A model generated the notes under the pieces. That model did no database searches. It was given only the letters and a program-made list of their open reading frames with translations, and had not been told where the DNA came from. Of a stretch of 41,006 nucleotides of DNA, positions 33,441 to 41,006 are shown piece after piece; the first letter of the stretch is position 1, and each line of letters opens with the position of its first letter. This stretch comes from Thermodesulfovibrionales bacterium. GTDB taxonomy: Bacteria > Nitrospirota > Thermodesulfovibrionia > Thermodesulfovibrionales > JdFR-86. The position numbers and the translations under genes are program-made. Location: assembly GCA_030682405.1 (NCBI GenBank), contig JAUXOF010000052.1, positions 1 through 41,006 on the forward strand, given 5' to 3'.

Positions 33441-33848
33441 TTAGTTGACAGTAAGCTTGCCTACGCCTGTGATAATTTTGCCACTGGCGTCTGTAGAGAC
33501 AGTGAAATAACCGGTCTTTGTTCCTCCGCCGATTATGTTTTCGCCATCTACGACGTAAACCGAATTGTTAAGCTGGTTTATCTTAAGGGAACCCGGGTCG
33601 CCTGATATGTTGGTATTTACATCAATAATAGACGGATTTCTTTTAACCGAGGCAATCGTGATGCTGTATGCCGAGGTGAGGTGCCCGTAAAGACCGCGGA
33701 TTGCCGCATTTTCCGCATCCTCCCGAAGGTCAATATATTTCGGAATCGCAACTGCCGCAAGGATTCCCAAGATGATGATTATCATCACAAGCTCGATAAG
33801 CGTGAAACCACCTTTGTTGTTTAACTTGCTGAACATTCTAAACCTCAT
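33441..33848 (-). CDS. Type IV pilin-like protein (PilA/pseudopilin type)
   Basis: A 135-residue type IV prepilin-like protein. A short basic leader ends in GG; cleavage after Gly14 would give a mature N terminus FTLIELVMIIIILGILAAVAIPKY, with the conserved Glu at mature position 5 that guides assembly. The globular part is small (about 95 residues) and lacks an obvious C-terminal Cys pair. It could be the major pilin, a minor pilin or a type II secretion pseudopilin; no pil or gsp genes lie beside it. AGGAGG-type sites precede the ATG, and a sigma-54-like promoter lies 79 bases upstream, as is usual for pilA. The MglA/MglB pair in this window may relate functionally, by inference only. Confidence 0.88.
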   Translation of the reverse strand: MRFRMFSKLNNKGGFTLIELVMIIIILGILAAVAIPKYIDLREDAENAAIRGLYGHLTSAYSITIASVKRNPSIIDVNTNISGDPGSLKINQLNNSVYVVDGENIIGGGTKTGYFTVSTDASGKIITGVGKLTVN

Positions 33849-33926
33849 TCTAAGCCTCCTATGCCTCCTGTTAATTAATCCCCAATGGGAATTGGTGCAA
33901 ATAAATAAGTCTGCATTTAAATAAAC

Positions 33927-33942
33927 TGCATTTAATATGCCA
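33927..33942 (-). promoter_or_regulatory. Sigma-54-type promoter for the pilin gene
   Basis: Minus strand TGGCATATTAAATGCA keeps the GG and GC pairs with the ten-base spacing of the -24/-12 consensus (TGGCAC-N5-TTGCA), differing at three less critical bases. Transcription would start near 33915 and give a leader of about 65 bases. Pilin genes are commonly driven by sigma-54 with a PilR-type activator; no such activator gene is in this window. Confidence 0.6.
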
Positions 33943-34126
33943 GATTTAAAAAGGCTATAAATCAGATGCTTGGCACATGGATGGGGTTGGTTTTGGGTAA
34001 TAAATTACCCGAAATGTTACGCTTGGTATGGCCTGAACGCCCGGCAGTTCACAGATTTATGGCCTCATCTGCATTCGGCGGCCTGCTCGAAAGTGAGTGA
34101 AATACATGAGCAGGCAGGCGCAACTA

Positions 34127-34135
34127 TGGTATATT
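34127..34135 (+). promoter_or_regulatory. Possible extended -10 promoter for ftsY
   Basis: TGGTATATT (TGn plus TATATT, five of six) lies 32 bases before the ftsY ATG. No good -35 was seen; the inverted repeat at 34081-34115 overlaps the expected -35 position. Confidence 0.4.
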
Positions 34136-34167
34136 AAAAGACATTACTTTAAAAAGGATGGGTTCTG

Positions 34168-35070
34168 ATGGGGGTTTTTGACAGGCTTAAGCAAGGACTT
34201 CAGAAGACAAGGAAGGGCTTTGTCGAGAGGTTGGAGTCTGTTTTTAAGGGGAGGACGATAGATGAGGAGACCCTTGAGGAGCTTGAGGAGATACTCATAA
34301 GCTCTGATGTCGGCGTGAAGGCGACCGGCGAGATTTTGGGCTATTTACGGGAAAAGGAGGCTGAGATACGGAAGACAGGCTCGGCAAGGGAGTTTTTGAA
34401 GGCCGAGATGACCGCGCTTCTTGGGGTTTCTGAGAGGCTTGTCGTATACGGGAATAAGCCTTTTGTAATCCTTGCAGTAGGGGTAAACGGGGTCGGAAAG
34501 ACCACTACCATAGGAAAGCTTGCAAGCAGGTTCACGTCCGAGGGCATGTCCGTGGTTATCGCTGCATCCGATACCTTCAGGGCCGCTGCAATAGAGCAGC
34601 TTCAGATATGGGCCAATCGGTCCGGCGCACAGTTCGTAAAGCACCAGAGCGGCTCTGACCCGGCGGCAGTGGCGTTTGATGCCGTGGAGGCCGCAGTGCA
34701 CAGGGGTGCGGATGTGGTCATTATAGACACCGCAGGAAGGCTCCATACGAAGAGCCATTTGATGGAGGAGCTTAAGAAGGTCAGGCGGGTTATAAATAAG
34801 GCAATGCCCGGAGCGCCGCATGAGGTGCTCCTTGTTGTTGATGCGACAACAGGGCAGAACGCCCTGAGGCAGGCCATGATGTTTGACGCTGCAATAGGGA
34901 TTACAGGCATCGCCCTTGCGAAATTAGACGGCACGGCAAAAGGCGGAATAGTGTTTGCGATAAAAAAGGAACTCGGGATACCGGTCAGGCTGATAGGAAT
35001 CGGCGAGGGAATTGAGGACCTCAGGGATTTTGACCCAAAGGAATTTGTTGAGGCGCTTTTTTCTTCATGA
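34168..35070 (+). CDS. ftsY: Signal recognition particle receptor FtsY
   Basis: SRP receptor GTPase that docks ribosome-SRP complexes at the membrane. The 300-residue form has a short N domain (about 1-85) without the long acidic A domain of E. coli, and an NG core: P-loop [10 protein letters not shown] (near 107), [26 protein letters not shown] and [10 protein letters not shown], ending [26 protein letters not shown] lies about nine bases before the ATG. The stop TGA overlaps the leuD promoter. Usually ftsY sits with ffh or ftsEX; here its neighbours are a pilin gene and leucine genes. Confidence 0.96.
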   Translation: MGVFDRLKQGLQKTRKGFVERLESVFKGRTIDEETLEELEEILISSDVGVKATGEILGYLREKEAEIRKTGSAREFLKAEMTALLGVSERLVVYGNKPFVILAVGVNGVGKTTTIGKLASRFTSEGMSVVIAASDTFRAAAIEQLQIWANRSGAQFVKHQSGSDPAAVAFDAVEAAVHRGADVVIIDTAGRLHTKSHLMEELKKVRRVINKAMPGAPHEVLLVVDATTGQNALRQAMMFDAAIGITGIALAKLDGTAKGGIVFAIKKELGIPVRLIGIGEGIEDLRDFDPKEFVEALFSS

Positions 35071-35076
35071 TATAAT
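35048..35076 (+). promoter_or_regulatory. Sigma-70 promoter for leuD-leuB, overlapping the ftsY 3' end
   Basis: TTGAGG (35048-35053), exactly 17 bases, then a perfect TATAAT (35071-35076) preceded by TGA, giving the same extended box TGATATAAT as at galT. The -35 and spacer lie in the last codons of ftsY and its stop. Confidence 0.6.
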
Positions 35077-35125
35077 ACAAAGCCGTTTTTTGAAATGATA
35101 ATAAGGAATAATGATGGGAGGCGGG

Positions 35126-35623
35126 ATGATAATCAAGAAGGCAAGGGTATGGAGGCTTGGGGACAACGTGGATACGGATGCCATAATCCCGGCAAGATAT
35201 CTCAACACCTCCGTCCCTGAGGAGCTTGCGGCCCACGTTATGGAAGACGCGGACAGGGATTTTGCCAAGAAGGTTAGGAAAGGCGACATCATAGTCGCGG
35301 GAAAGAACTTCGGTTGCGGCTCGTCGCGGGAGCATGCGCCCATTGCGATAAAGGCGGCAGGCATAAGCGCCGTGGTTGCCGAGAGCTTTGCGAGGATATT
35401 CTACAGGAACGCCTTCAACATCGGGCTTCCGATATTTGAGTCTAAGGGGATATCGGGCCGGATAGCCGAGGGAGACGAGATAGAGATAGACGCCGGCAGG
35501 GGCATAATAAAAAACATCACAAAGGGCGGGGAGTTTCCGGCTGAGCCGATTCCTCCGTTTATGCAGGAACTGATAAACTCGGGAGGTCTTGCGGAGTGGA
35601 CGAAAAAGAGGCTGGAAAAGTGA
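35126..35623 (+). CDS. leuD: 3-isopropylmalate dehydratase small subunit
   Basis: Small swivel subunit of the leucine-pathway isomerase, working with LeuC, which is not in the window. The 165 residues match the short archaeal/thermophile-type LeuD. Signatures are [18 protein letters not shown] and [23 protein letters not shown] 35126 was chosen because GGAGG lies four to five bases upstream; ATG at 35111 or 35114 would add an unlikely MMGGG tail. A homoaconitase-type activity cannot be excluded from sequence alone. The stop overlaps the leuB GTG. Confidence 0.93.
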   Translation: MIIKKARVWRLGDNVDTDAIIPARYLNTSVPEELAAHVMEDADRDFAKKVRKGDIIVAGKNFGCGSSREHAPIAIKAAGISAVVAESFARIFYRNAFNIGLPIFESKGISGRIAEGDEIEIDAGRGIIKNITKGGEFPAEPIPPFMQELINSGGLAEWTKKRLEK

Positions 35624-36681
35624 AATCCTATGACATTGCGGTCATACCGGGCGACGGCACAGGCCCTGAGGTCGTGGCAGAGGGGGTTAAGGCCCTCGAT
35701 GCCGCGGCAGGAAAGTTCGGGTTTAAGCTGAATTACACTTATTTTGATTTCGGCGGCGAGCGTTATTTAAAAACCGGCGAGGTCCTTCCGGACAGCGCAA
35801 TCTCCGACCTGAAAGGCTTTCATTCCATATATCTGGGGGCCATCGGACACCCGGGCGTCAAGCCCGGTGTGCTTGAGAAGGGGATTCTGCTCAGGCTCAG
35901 GTTTGAACTCGACCAGTATATAAACCTCAGGCCGGTAAAGCTCTATCCCGGGGTGGACTGCCCGCTTAAGGACAAGGGGCCTGAACATATAGATTTTGTT
36001 GTGGTAAGGGAAAACACAGAGGGGCTTTATGCAGGCGCCGGGGGCTTTCTCAAAAAAGGCACGCCTGATGAAGTGGCGGTTCAGGAATCCATAAACACGA
36101 GGAAGGGGGTAGAGCGCTGCATAAGGTATGCTTTTGAATATACGAGGAAAAGGAACAGGCGGAAGAAACTGACCCTCTGCGGAAAGACAAATGTGCTTAC
36201 CTATGCCTTTGACCTATGGGAGAGGACTTTCAACGAACTCAAGGTCGGATATCCGGACATAGCTGCCGACTACGCCCATGTGGACGCCATAACCATGTGG
36301 TTTGTGAAAAACCCGGAATGGTTTGACGTCATCGTGACGGACAACATGTTCGGCGACATAATCACCGACCTCGGCGCTATGATTCAGGGCGGGATGGGAA
36401 TTGCAGCCGGAGGCAACATCAACCCGGAGGGGGTCTCTATGTTCGAGCCCATAGGAGGCTCTGCCCCCAAGTACACGGGAAAGAACGTCATAAATCCGCT
36501 TGCCGCCATATGCGCAGGCGGGATGATGCTTGAGTTCCTCGGTGAAGATGCCGCGGGCAAGGCGGTGGAAAAGGCGGTTATGGAGGTCACGGCCCGCCAT
36601 ATCAAAAGCCTTCAGGCAGGCAATATGGGGCATACAACGACAGAGGTCGGGGACCTCGTGGTTAAGCATATGCCGGGATAA
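35620..36681 (+). CDS. leuB: 3-isopropylmalate dehydrogenase
   Basis: NAD-dependent oxidative decarboxylase of leucine synthesis, 353 residues. [14 protein letters not shown] is at the start. The substrate Arg region is [21 protein letters not shown], then [12 protein letters not shown], the metal-binding Asp pair in [20 protein letters not shown], and the nucleotide loop [18 protein letters not shown]. The GTG at 35620 overlaps the leuD stop (GTGA) with GAGG about nine bases upstream; the frame is open to an earlier GTG at 35596, but that lies inside leuD without family residues. Isocitrate or homoisocitrate dehydrogenase are related alternatives, but the leuD neighbour favours LeuB. Confidence 0.92.
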   Translation: MKSYDIAVIPGDGTGPEVVAEGVKALDAAAGKFGFKLNYTYFDFGGERYLKTGEVLPDSAISDLKGFHSIYLGAIGHPGVKPGVLEKGILLRLRFELDQYINLRPVKLYPGVDCPLKDKGPEHIDFVVVRENTEGLYAGAGGFLKKGTPDEVAVQESINTRKGVERCIRYAFEYTRKRNRRKKLTLCGKTNVLTYAFDLWERTFNELKVGYPDIAADYAHVDAITMWFVKNPEWFDVIVTDNMFGDIITDLGAMIQGGMGIAAGGNINPEGVSMFEPIGGSAPKYTGKNVINPLAAICAGGMMLEFLGEDAAGKAVEKAVMEVTARHIKSLQAGNMGHTTTEVGDLVVKHMPG

Positions 36682-36697
36682 ACATTTCTATTTTGGC

Positions 36698-36725
36698 TTG
36701 ACAGTGAGGGGAAACCCTTTACTTT
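36698..36725 (+). promoter_or_regulatory. Sigma-70 promoter for the rpsP operon
   Basis: A perfect TTGACA (36698-36703) is followed by a poor -10: TACTTT (36720-36725, spacer 16) or CTTTAT (36722-36727, spacer 18). A small stem AGGG-GAAA-CCCT lies in the spacer. Position before a ribosomal operon supports it. Confidence 0.45.
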
Positions 36726-36772
36726 ATCGTCAAAAAATATTAAAATTTATCTTTAGACAAGGAGGTGATTAG

Positions 36773-37018
36773 TTGGTAAAGATAAGGCTTACAAGACTGG
36801 GAGCCCACAAGATGCCTTTCTACAGGGTAGTAGTGACCGATTCGAGGGCGCGGAGGGACGGCCCTTTTATAGAGATAATAGGGACGTATGACCCGACGAA
36901 AGAACCTTCGGCTATAAATATCGATGTTGAGAAAGCCAAACACTGGCTGGAAAAAGGTGCGCAACCCACGGTCGTTGTCAAAAGGCTTCTACAGAAGGCC
37001 GGCCTCGAGGCTGCCTAA
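36773..37018 (+). CDS. rpsP: Small ribosomal subunit protein bS16
   Basis: Complete 81-residue bS16 with the signature [20 protein letters not shown] followed by [19 protein letters not shown]. The start is TTG at 36773 behind an almost ideal ribosome binding site AAGGAGGTGATT seven bases upstream, so a weak start codon is paired with a strong site. It leads rpsP-khpA-trmD-rplS-rnhB. Confidence 0.96.
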   Translation: MVKIRLTRLGAHKMPFYRVVVTDSRARRDGPFIEIIGTYDPTKEPSAINIDVEKAKHWLEKGAQPTVVVKRLLQKAGLEAA

Positions 37019-37038
37019 ATCCTACGGAGGTGTTTGAG

Positions 37039-37269
37039 ATGAAAACATTGGTGGAGACCATGGCTAAGGCCCTGGTGGATAAACCCGAGGAAGTCAGTGT
37101 GATGGAAGTGGAAGGAGAGAGGGCGACTGTTTTTGAACTCAAGGTGTCTGCGAATGACCTTGGGAAGGTGATAGGCAAGCAGGGCAAGACTGCCCGCGCC
37201 ATGAGAACCATCCTGAGCGCATCCGGCACAAAGCTCGGCAAACGCTGCGTCCTTGAAATCCTCGAATAG
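37039..37269 (+). CDS. khpA: KH-domain RNA-binding protein KhpA
   Basis: A 76-residue single KH domain protein, found between rpsP and rimM/trmD in many bacteria. The GxxG loop is [15 protein letters not shown]. Relatives bind small RNAs and mRNAs with a KhpB partner and affect cell division and elongation in Firmicutes. ATG 37039 was preferred to GTG 37030 because GGAGG lies eight bases before it, while the GTG would overlap that site. A hairpin follows the stop. Confidence 0.92.
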   Translation: MKTLVETMAKALVDKPEEVSVMEVEGERATVFELKVSANDLGKVIGKQGKTARAMRTILSASGTKLGKRCVLEILE

Positions 37270-37289
37270 GAACGGCCTTGAAAGATAAC

Positions 37290-37315
37290 GGGGCAAAGGG
37301 GTTTTCCCTTGCCCC
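37290..37315 (+). terminator. Hairpin between khpA and trmD
   Basis: GGGGCAAAGGG (37290-37300) pairs with CCCTTGCCCC (37306-37315) with one bulged A and a five-base loop. No T-run follows, so it is more likely a partial terminator or processing site than a full stop. It lies where rimM normally is. Confidence 0.5.
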
Positions 37316-37346
37316 ATGAACCTTATTAACCCTGAGAATATCCGGT

Positions 37347-38090
37347 ATGAACATTGCCGTCATCACGCTCTTCCCTGAAATCTTCAATGCGTATCTGAAG
37401 GAAAGCATTCTGGGGAAGGCCGTCCAGAAAGGGATGATTAGCGTGGATGTCGTTAACCTCAGGGATTTTGCAAAGGACAGGCATAGGACCGTGGACGATT
37501 CCCCTTACGGCGGAGGCCCGGGGATGGTGATAAAACCCGAGCCTGTCTCAGACGCCATAGGCCATGTGAAGTCCGACGGCGTGGATACGCTGACAGTCAT
37601 GCTCAGCCCTCAGGGCAGGCTCTTTAATCAGGATATGGCCGATGCATTTTTAAAAGAGACGCGGAGGCTCTTATTCGTCTCAGGCCGGTACGAAGGGATA
37701 GACGACAGGGTGAGCAGCCTCATTGACGATGAGGTCTCAATAGGGGACTATGTCCTTACTGGCGGAGAGCTGCCCGCATTGGTTATAATAGATGCCGTTG
37801 CCCGGCTTTTTCCCGGCGTGCTGGGGGACGGAGAATCCCTAAAGGACGAGTCGTTCATGTGGGGCATACTGGATTATCCCCATTATACGAGGCCTCCCGA
37901 ATGGGGTGGACGGAAGGTGCCGGAGGTGCTGCTTTCCGGCAACCATAAGGAGATTGCCCGGTGGAGGCGCAAGGAGGCCATAAGAAGGACATTGAAAAGA
38001 AGGCCTGACCTCATAGAGAAGGCTGCATTAACGGAAGAGGATTACAGGCTGATTAATGAGATAAAGGAGGAAGAAGATGGATATGATTAA
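37347..38090 (+). CDS. trmD: tRNA (guanine-37-N1)-methyltransferase
   Basis: Methylates G37 of tRNAs to prevent frameshifting; works as a knotted dimer. The 247-residue length is normal. Present are [49 protein letters not shown], and the knot/cofactor segment [20 protein letters not shown] with the catalytic Asp region, then [14 protein letters not shown]. The start lies 31 bases after the khpA-trmD hairpin and has only a weak ribosome binding site. Its last 14 bases overlap rplS. Confidence 0.96.
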   Translation: MNIAVITLFPEIFNAYLKESILGKAVQKGMISVDVVNLRDFAKDRHRTVDDSPYGGGPGMVIKPEPVSDAIGHVKSDGVDTLTVMLSPQGRLFNQDMADAFLKETRRLLFVSGRYEGIDDRVSSLIDDEVSIGDYVLTGGELPALVIIDAVARLFPGVLGDGESLKDESFMWGILDYPHYTRPPEWGGRKVPEVLLSGNHKEIARWRRKEAIRRTLKRRPDLIEKAALTEEDYRLINEIKEEEDGYD

Positions 38091-38430
38091 AGTGGTAGAG
38101 GAAGGTTATAAGAGAGAACTGCCGCCCTTTAATATCGGCGATACGGTGAAGGTTTTTACAAAGGTCGTCGAAGGCGATAAGGAGAGGATTCAGCTGTTTG
38201 AAGGGGTTGTTATAGCCAGAAAGGGAGGCGGCATAAGGGAGACCTTTATGGTAAGGAAGGTCTCTTTCGGAATCGGCGTTGAGAGGATATTCCCCCTGCA
38301 TTCGCCGTCAATAGACAGGATTAATGTTATAAGAAGGGGCAGCGTCAAAAGGGCAAAGCTTTACTACATCAGGACGAAAAAGGGCAAGGGCGCAAAGATA
38401 AAAGAGCAGGAACGGCGCACGCCGGCATAA
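38077..38430 (+). CDS. rplS: Large ribosomal subunit protein bL19
   Basis: Complete 117-residue bL19 with [41 protein letters not shown] and [19 protein letters not shown] 38077 lies inside the trmD end, behind AAGGAGG six bases upstream; a second ATG two codons later is possible. The C-terminal tail is Lys-rich as usual. Confidence 0.97.
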   Translation: MDMIKVVEEGYKRELPPFNIGDTVKVFTKVVEGDKERIQLFEGVVIARKGGGIRETFMVRKVSFGIGVERIFPLHSPSIDRINVIRRGSVKRAKLYYIRTKKGKGAKIKEQERRTPA

Positions 38431-38442
38431 AGACGCCGGCCC

Positions 38443-39054
38443 ATGGACATTTACCGGCACGACGATGCTCTAAGGGAAAGGGGTTTCCGGGTAATAGCGG
38501 GCATAGACGAGGCCGGAAGGGGGCCAATAGCCGGCCCGGTTGTCGCCGGTGCGGTCATCCTGCCTGGAGGCTTGAGGCTTGAAGGGCTGAGGGACTCGAA
38601 GCTCGTTCCAGAGGCGGAAAGAAAAACCCTGTTCCTACATATCCTCTCCTCTGCCATTGATATAGGAATAGGCATATGCGATGTGGACATGATAGAGAGG
38701 GTGAACATACTGAATGCAACGCGGCTTGCCATGGGGGCGGCCGTTAGAAACCTCTCCTTAAGACCCGACCTCCTTCTGATAGATGCGGTTGAGGTTCCAG
38801 CCATCCCCTTAAAACAGTTTAATCCCGTAAAAGGCGAATCAAAGAGCGCGCTTATTGCGGCCGCTTCGATAGTTGCAAAGGTTGCGAGGGACAGCCTCAT
38901 GTACCATTACCATGAAATCTATCCGGAATACGGGTTTGACAGGCACAAGGGCTACTGCACGGAGGGCCATATGAAGATGCTCCGGCTCCACGGCCCCAGC
39001 CGGATACACAGGAAGGGCTTTCAGAAGGTCATGTCTCTGAGCCTGCCGTTTTAA
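38443..39054 (+). CDS. rnhB: Ribonuclease HII
   Basis: Removes ribonucleotides from DNA and RNA-DNA hybrids. The 203-residue protein has the catalytic Asp-Glu pair in GIDEAGRGPIAGPVVAGAV, Asp-Ser-Lys in LRDSKLV, the third acidic site in LLIDAVEV and the SIVAKVARD segment. It starts 12 bases after rplS without a strong ribosome binding site. Its last 26 bases overlap, tail to tail, the 3' end of the sensor kinase on the other strand. Confidence 0.95.
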   Translation: MDIYRHDDALRERGFRVIAGIDEAGRGPIAGPVVAGAVILPGGLRLEGLRDSKLVPEAERKTLFLHILSSAIDIGIGICDVDMIERVNILNATRLAMGAAVRNLSLRPDLLLIDAVEVPAIPLKQFNPVKGESKSALIAAASIVAKVARDSLMYHYHEIYPEYGFDRHKGYCTEGHMKMLRLHGPSRIHRKGFQKVMSLSLPF

Positions 39055-41006
39055 GGGGCTCGTTTACCCCTGCTGCTGGAAGGACAACTGTGAACTTGCT
39101 GCCGAGGTTCTCCTCGCTCTCCACCTCGATTTTCCCATTGTGGCTTTGAACGATTTTATAGCTTATCGAGAGGCCGAGCCCTGTGCCATGTTCCTTTTTT
39201 GTGGTGAAGAACGGCTCGAACATCTTTGAGATTATTTCTTTGGGTATGCCCTTGCCGGTGTCGGATATCTCAACAAAGATGCTGCCGCCCGTTGCGTAGG
39301 TGCGCACGCCGAGGACTCCCTTGTCCTGCATGGCATATATAGCGTTGTTGATGATGTTCAGGAAGACCTGCTTCAACTGGTTTGCATCGCCCGTCAGTAC
39401 GGGCAATCCCCCGTAATTTTCGGAGACGGTTATGGCAGTATCCTTTAGCTGCAAGGAGACAAGTTCAATTACATCTTTTAACAGGCCGGTTATGTCTATT
39501 TCCCTGACGGAAAGGGGTCTCTTTCGTGAGAATTCAAGAAGCTGCCGCACTATCTCCCTTGCCCTCAGGGACTCTTTCTCGATAATATCCACATCCCGCA
39601 TTATGTTTGCGATGTCGTCTTCTTCCTTTATGAGTTCGGCGTAGCCGAGGATGCTCGTCAAGGGGTTGTTAATCTCATGGGCGACATTGGATGCAAGTTC
39701 CCCTATGGCCGCAAGCTTTGCCGCCTGAACGAGCTGTTCCTGAGTGTCCTTGAGTTCACTCATTTGCATGCGGAGGTTGTCGTAAAGCCGTATGTTCTCT
39801 ATGGCAACGGAGACATTATTTGCCAGTATCGCAAGCAGCCGCACATCCTCTTCGGTGAAGTCTCCGGACTTCTTGTTTGCAAGCCGTATCGCTCCGATAG
39901 GCTCTCCCTTATGCCTTACCCATACGAACATAAGATTTCGCACGGCAAGCCTTTTGTCCGTCTCCGGGGCCGGGGATTCTCCGATTCCGGTGTTTATAAT
40001 GTAAGCCCTTTTCTTGGTCGGGCCGTAAAATTTCATCAACCCCTCTTTCGGGATGCGGAGGGACCCTATTGCATCGGCGTCGAGCCCTACGGCGTGCGGC
40101 ATATGGACGAAATTATCCTCCTTGAGCATCATGATACCGCACTGCTCTGCCCCTACAAGCCCGGCCGCACCGTGGGATATCTCCCTGTATATGTCGATTT
40201 CGTTCGTAACGGCATGGAAGGTAAGGGTGGTGTTGTAAAGGTTGGAAAGGCTGTGCAGGTTGTGCAGGATGGTCCGGTTGCTTTCCTTAAGCGAACTGCT
40301 CATGTCGTTGAAGGAGAAGACGAGCTCCCCGAATTCGCTCTTGCCTTTATAGGGCGTCGTGTAACCCAATTCGCCGGCCTTAATCTTCCTTGTGGCGTTG
40401 ACAAGCTCGTATATCGGCTCCGTTATCTGCCTTGTCATGCCGATTGCTATCGCCACGGCTATGAAGAACGAAAGTATAAGGGTCAGTATGAGGATTATCC
40501 TTGAATTGTTTATCCCCCGTATGGCCGCAATGGTTTTACTGTTGAGCTTATGGTTTGCGATTATGGCCATCTCCTGCACATTCGTCAGAAGCGAACTGCC
40601 GATGGCGATTGAGACCAGTCTCAGCCTCTCTACGCGTTCCTTGTTGGCGGAGGTAGTTACGAAGGAACTCAGGGCGCCCTTGAACTGCTCTACATCGGCT
40701 TTGAGTTCGTTGAGCCTTGCGGTCATTTCCTCGGTGTGATGGCAGCCGAGGCAGTTGTCTACGGAATCGTCGAGGGCCATGACATTGTCCACTATCACGT
40801 CAAGCTCCTGTCCGAAGACCGTGCCTATGGTATAAAGATGCGTCTGAACCGTCTGGGCGTTGATAACAAGGTCCTGTCTTATTATCTCCACCCTGTGGAG
40901 GTTTATCACGGACTGCAGGTCCGAGGTCGTCCTGTATATGTACAGCATTGTGATGCCCGCGCCGAGGGTAAACAGCGTAAACAGGGTTAACAATGAATAT
41001 ATTATT
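39029..41006 (-). CDS. Sensor histidine kinase with periplasmic CxxCH haem motif (N terminus cut by window)
   Basis: The frame is open to the window edge (reading I-I-Y-S-L before the TTG at 40993), so the true start is probably just outside. Visible order: membrane helix; periplasmic domain of about 130 residues with DDSVDNCLGCHHTEE, a CxxCH covalent haem c motif (40739-40753); second membrane helix (IILILTLILSFFIAVAIAIGM); HAMP; GAF domain; HisKA with VAHEINNPLTSILGYAELI; HATPase with NIINNAIYAMQ, DTGKGIP and GTGLGLSIS. Family knowledge suggests a redox or ligand-sensing haem outside the membrane controlling the kinase; this is inference. No response regulator lies within the window beside it. 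It overlaps rnhB by 26 bases. Confidence 0.92.
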   Translation of the reverse strand, partial: IIYSLLTLFTLFTLGAGITMLYIYRTTSDLQSVINLHRVEIIRQDLVINAQTVQTHLYTIGTVFGQELDVIVDNVMALDDSVDNCLGCHHTEEMTARLNELKADVEQFKGALSSFVTTSANKERVERLRLVSIAIGSSLLTNVQEMAIIANHKLNSKTIAAIRGINNSRIILILTLILSFFIAVAIAIGMTRQITEPIYELVNATRKIKAGELGYTTPYKGKSEFGELVFSFNDMSSSLKESNRTILHNLHSLSNLYNTTLTFHAVTNEIDIYREISHGAAGLVGAEQCGIMMLKEDNFVHMPHAVGLDADAIGSLRIPKEGLMKFYGPTKKRAYIINTGIGESPAPETDKRLAVRNLMFVWVRHKGEPIGAIRLANKKSGDFTEEDVRLLAILANNVSVAIENIRLYDNLRMQMSELKDTQEQLVQAAKLAAIGELASNVAHEINNPLTSILGYAELIKEEDDIANIMRDVDIIEKESLRAREIVRQLLEFSRKRPLSVREIDITGLLKDVIELVSLQLKDTAITVSENYGGLPVLTGDANQLKQVFLNIINNAIYAMQDKGVLGVRTYATGGSIFVEISDTGKGIPKEIISKMFEPFFTTKKEHGTGLGLSISYKIVQSHNGKIEVESEENLGSKFTVVLPAAGVNEPLKTAGSET

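Larger units (their letters stand above)
33849..34167. other. 319-base divergent intergenic region between the pilin and ftsY genes
   Basis: No gene was found. From left to right it holds the pilin ribosome binding sites, a direct repeat CTGCATTTAA (33911 and 33926), the sigma-54-like site, a 16-bp palindrome GGGTAAT-AA-ATTACCC (33995-34010), a wide inverted repeat GCCTGCTC/GAGCAGGC (34081-34088 with 34108-34115), and an extended -10 box before ftsY. The palindromes could be operators; a small RNA is possible but unsupported. Confidence 0.5.

Noticed and set aside
39677-40504. Plus-strand open frame of 275 codons
   Set aside because: Antisense to the haem-motif sensor kinase, with odd composition and no family pattern.

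Overview
The window looks like a core-genome segment of an anaerobic or microaerophilic, Gram-negative-type bacterium, probably Nitrospirota (Thermodesulfovibrionia-like) or a deltaproteobacterial relative. This assignment is inference. It rests on a four-subunit pyruvate/2-oxoacid:ferredoxin oxidoreductase, an MglA/MglB-type GTPase pair, a DHH-CBS-nucleotidyltransferase tRNA-end enzyme, a sensor kinase with a CxxCH haem c site, a sigma-54-type site upstream of a type IV pilin-like gene, and a lipoprotein. There is no rRNA, CRISPR array, prophage or recognisable insertion sequence. Most of the window is GC-moderate and densely coded. Roughly the first 900 bases are AT-richer and look like a different, decayed accessory stretch.

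Layout. 1-900: the 3' part of an unrecognised gene carrying 18-bp tandem repeats, and a Phd/YefM-like antitoxin read from a CTG codon next to a toxin gene that has lost all but its first codons. 988-1515: a small SGNH hydrolase (minus). 1642-9897 (plus): galT-glgA-giant sensor kinase-response regulator-RlmD-like methyltransferase, all abutting or overlapping, behind an extended -10 promoter and a structured leader. 9956-14031 (minus): porG-porD-porA-porB followed by a roadblock protein and an MglA GTPase. 14098-16870 (plus): yceD-rpmF-plsX-fabH from a promoter back-to-back with the por promoter. 16920-19073 (minus): slipin and NfeD protease. 19116-23422 (minus): yajQ (own promoter), an M16 peptidase, and pnp and rpsO. 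23515-26652 (minus): trpE-trpG-trpD. 26785-29663 (plus): tRNA-Gly, tRNA-Cys and the tRNA 3'-end enzyme. 29691-33848 (minus): dapB, a lipoprotein, a DUF2723 membrane protein and a type IV pilin-like protein. 34168-36681 (plus): ftsY, leuD, leuB. 36773-39054 (plus): rpsP-khpA-trmD-rplS-rnhB, lacking rimM in its usual place. 39029-41006 (minus): a haem-motif sensor kinase running off the window.

How it fits together. The pyruvate-ferredoxin enzyme links central carbon to ferredoxin. galT and glgA suggest sugar-phosphate and glycogen handling under a multi-input two-component system. plsX and fabH start phospholipid and fatty-acid synthesis and sit, as in many bacteria, with yceD and rpmF. trp, leu and dap genes point to amino-acid prototrophy.

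I did not find a clearly new defence or mobile system. The strongest items for a second look are: a polarity-type GTPase module attached to the por operon; recurring paired small hairpins, one inside a coding sequence; a 16-bp perfect hairpin whose far arm carries the start codon of a membrane protein; a 13-bp tandem repeat whose units can compete for one pairing partner; and the CTG-start orphan antitoxin. All boundaries, starts and promoters were read by eye. No similarity search or folding program was run.
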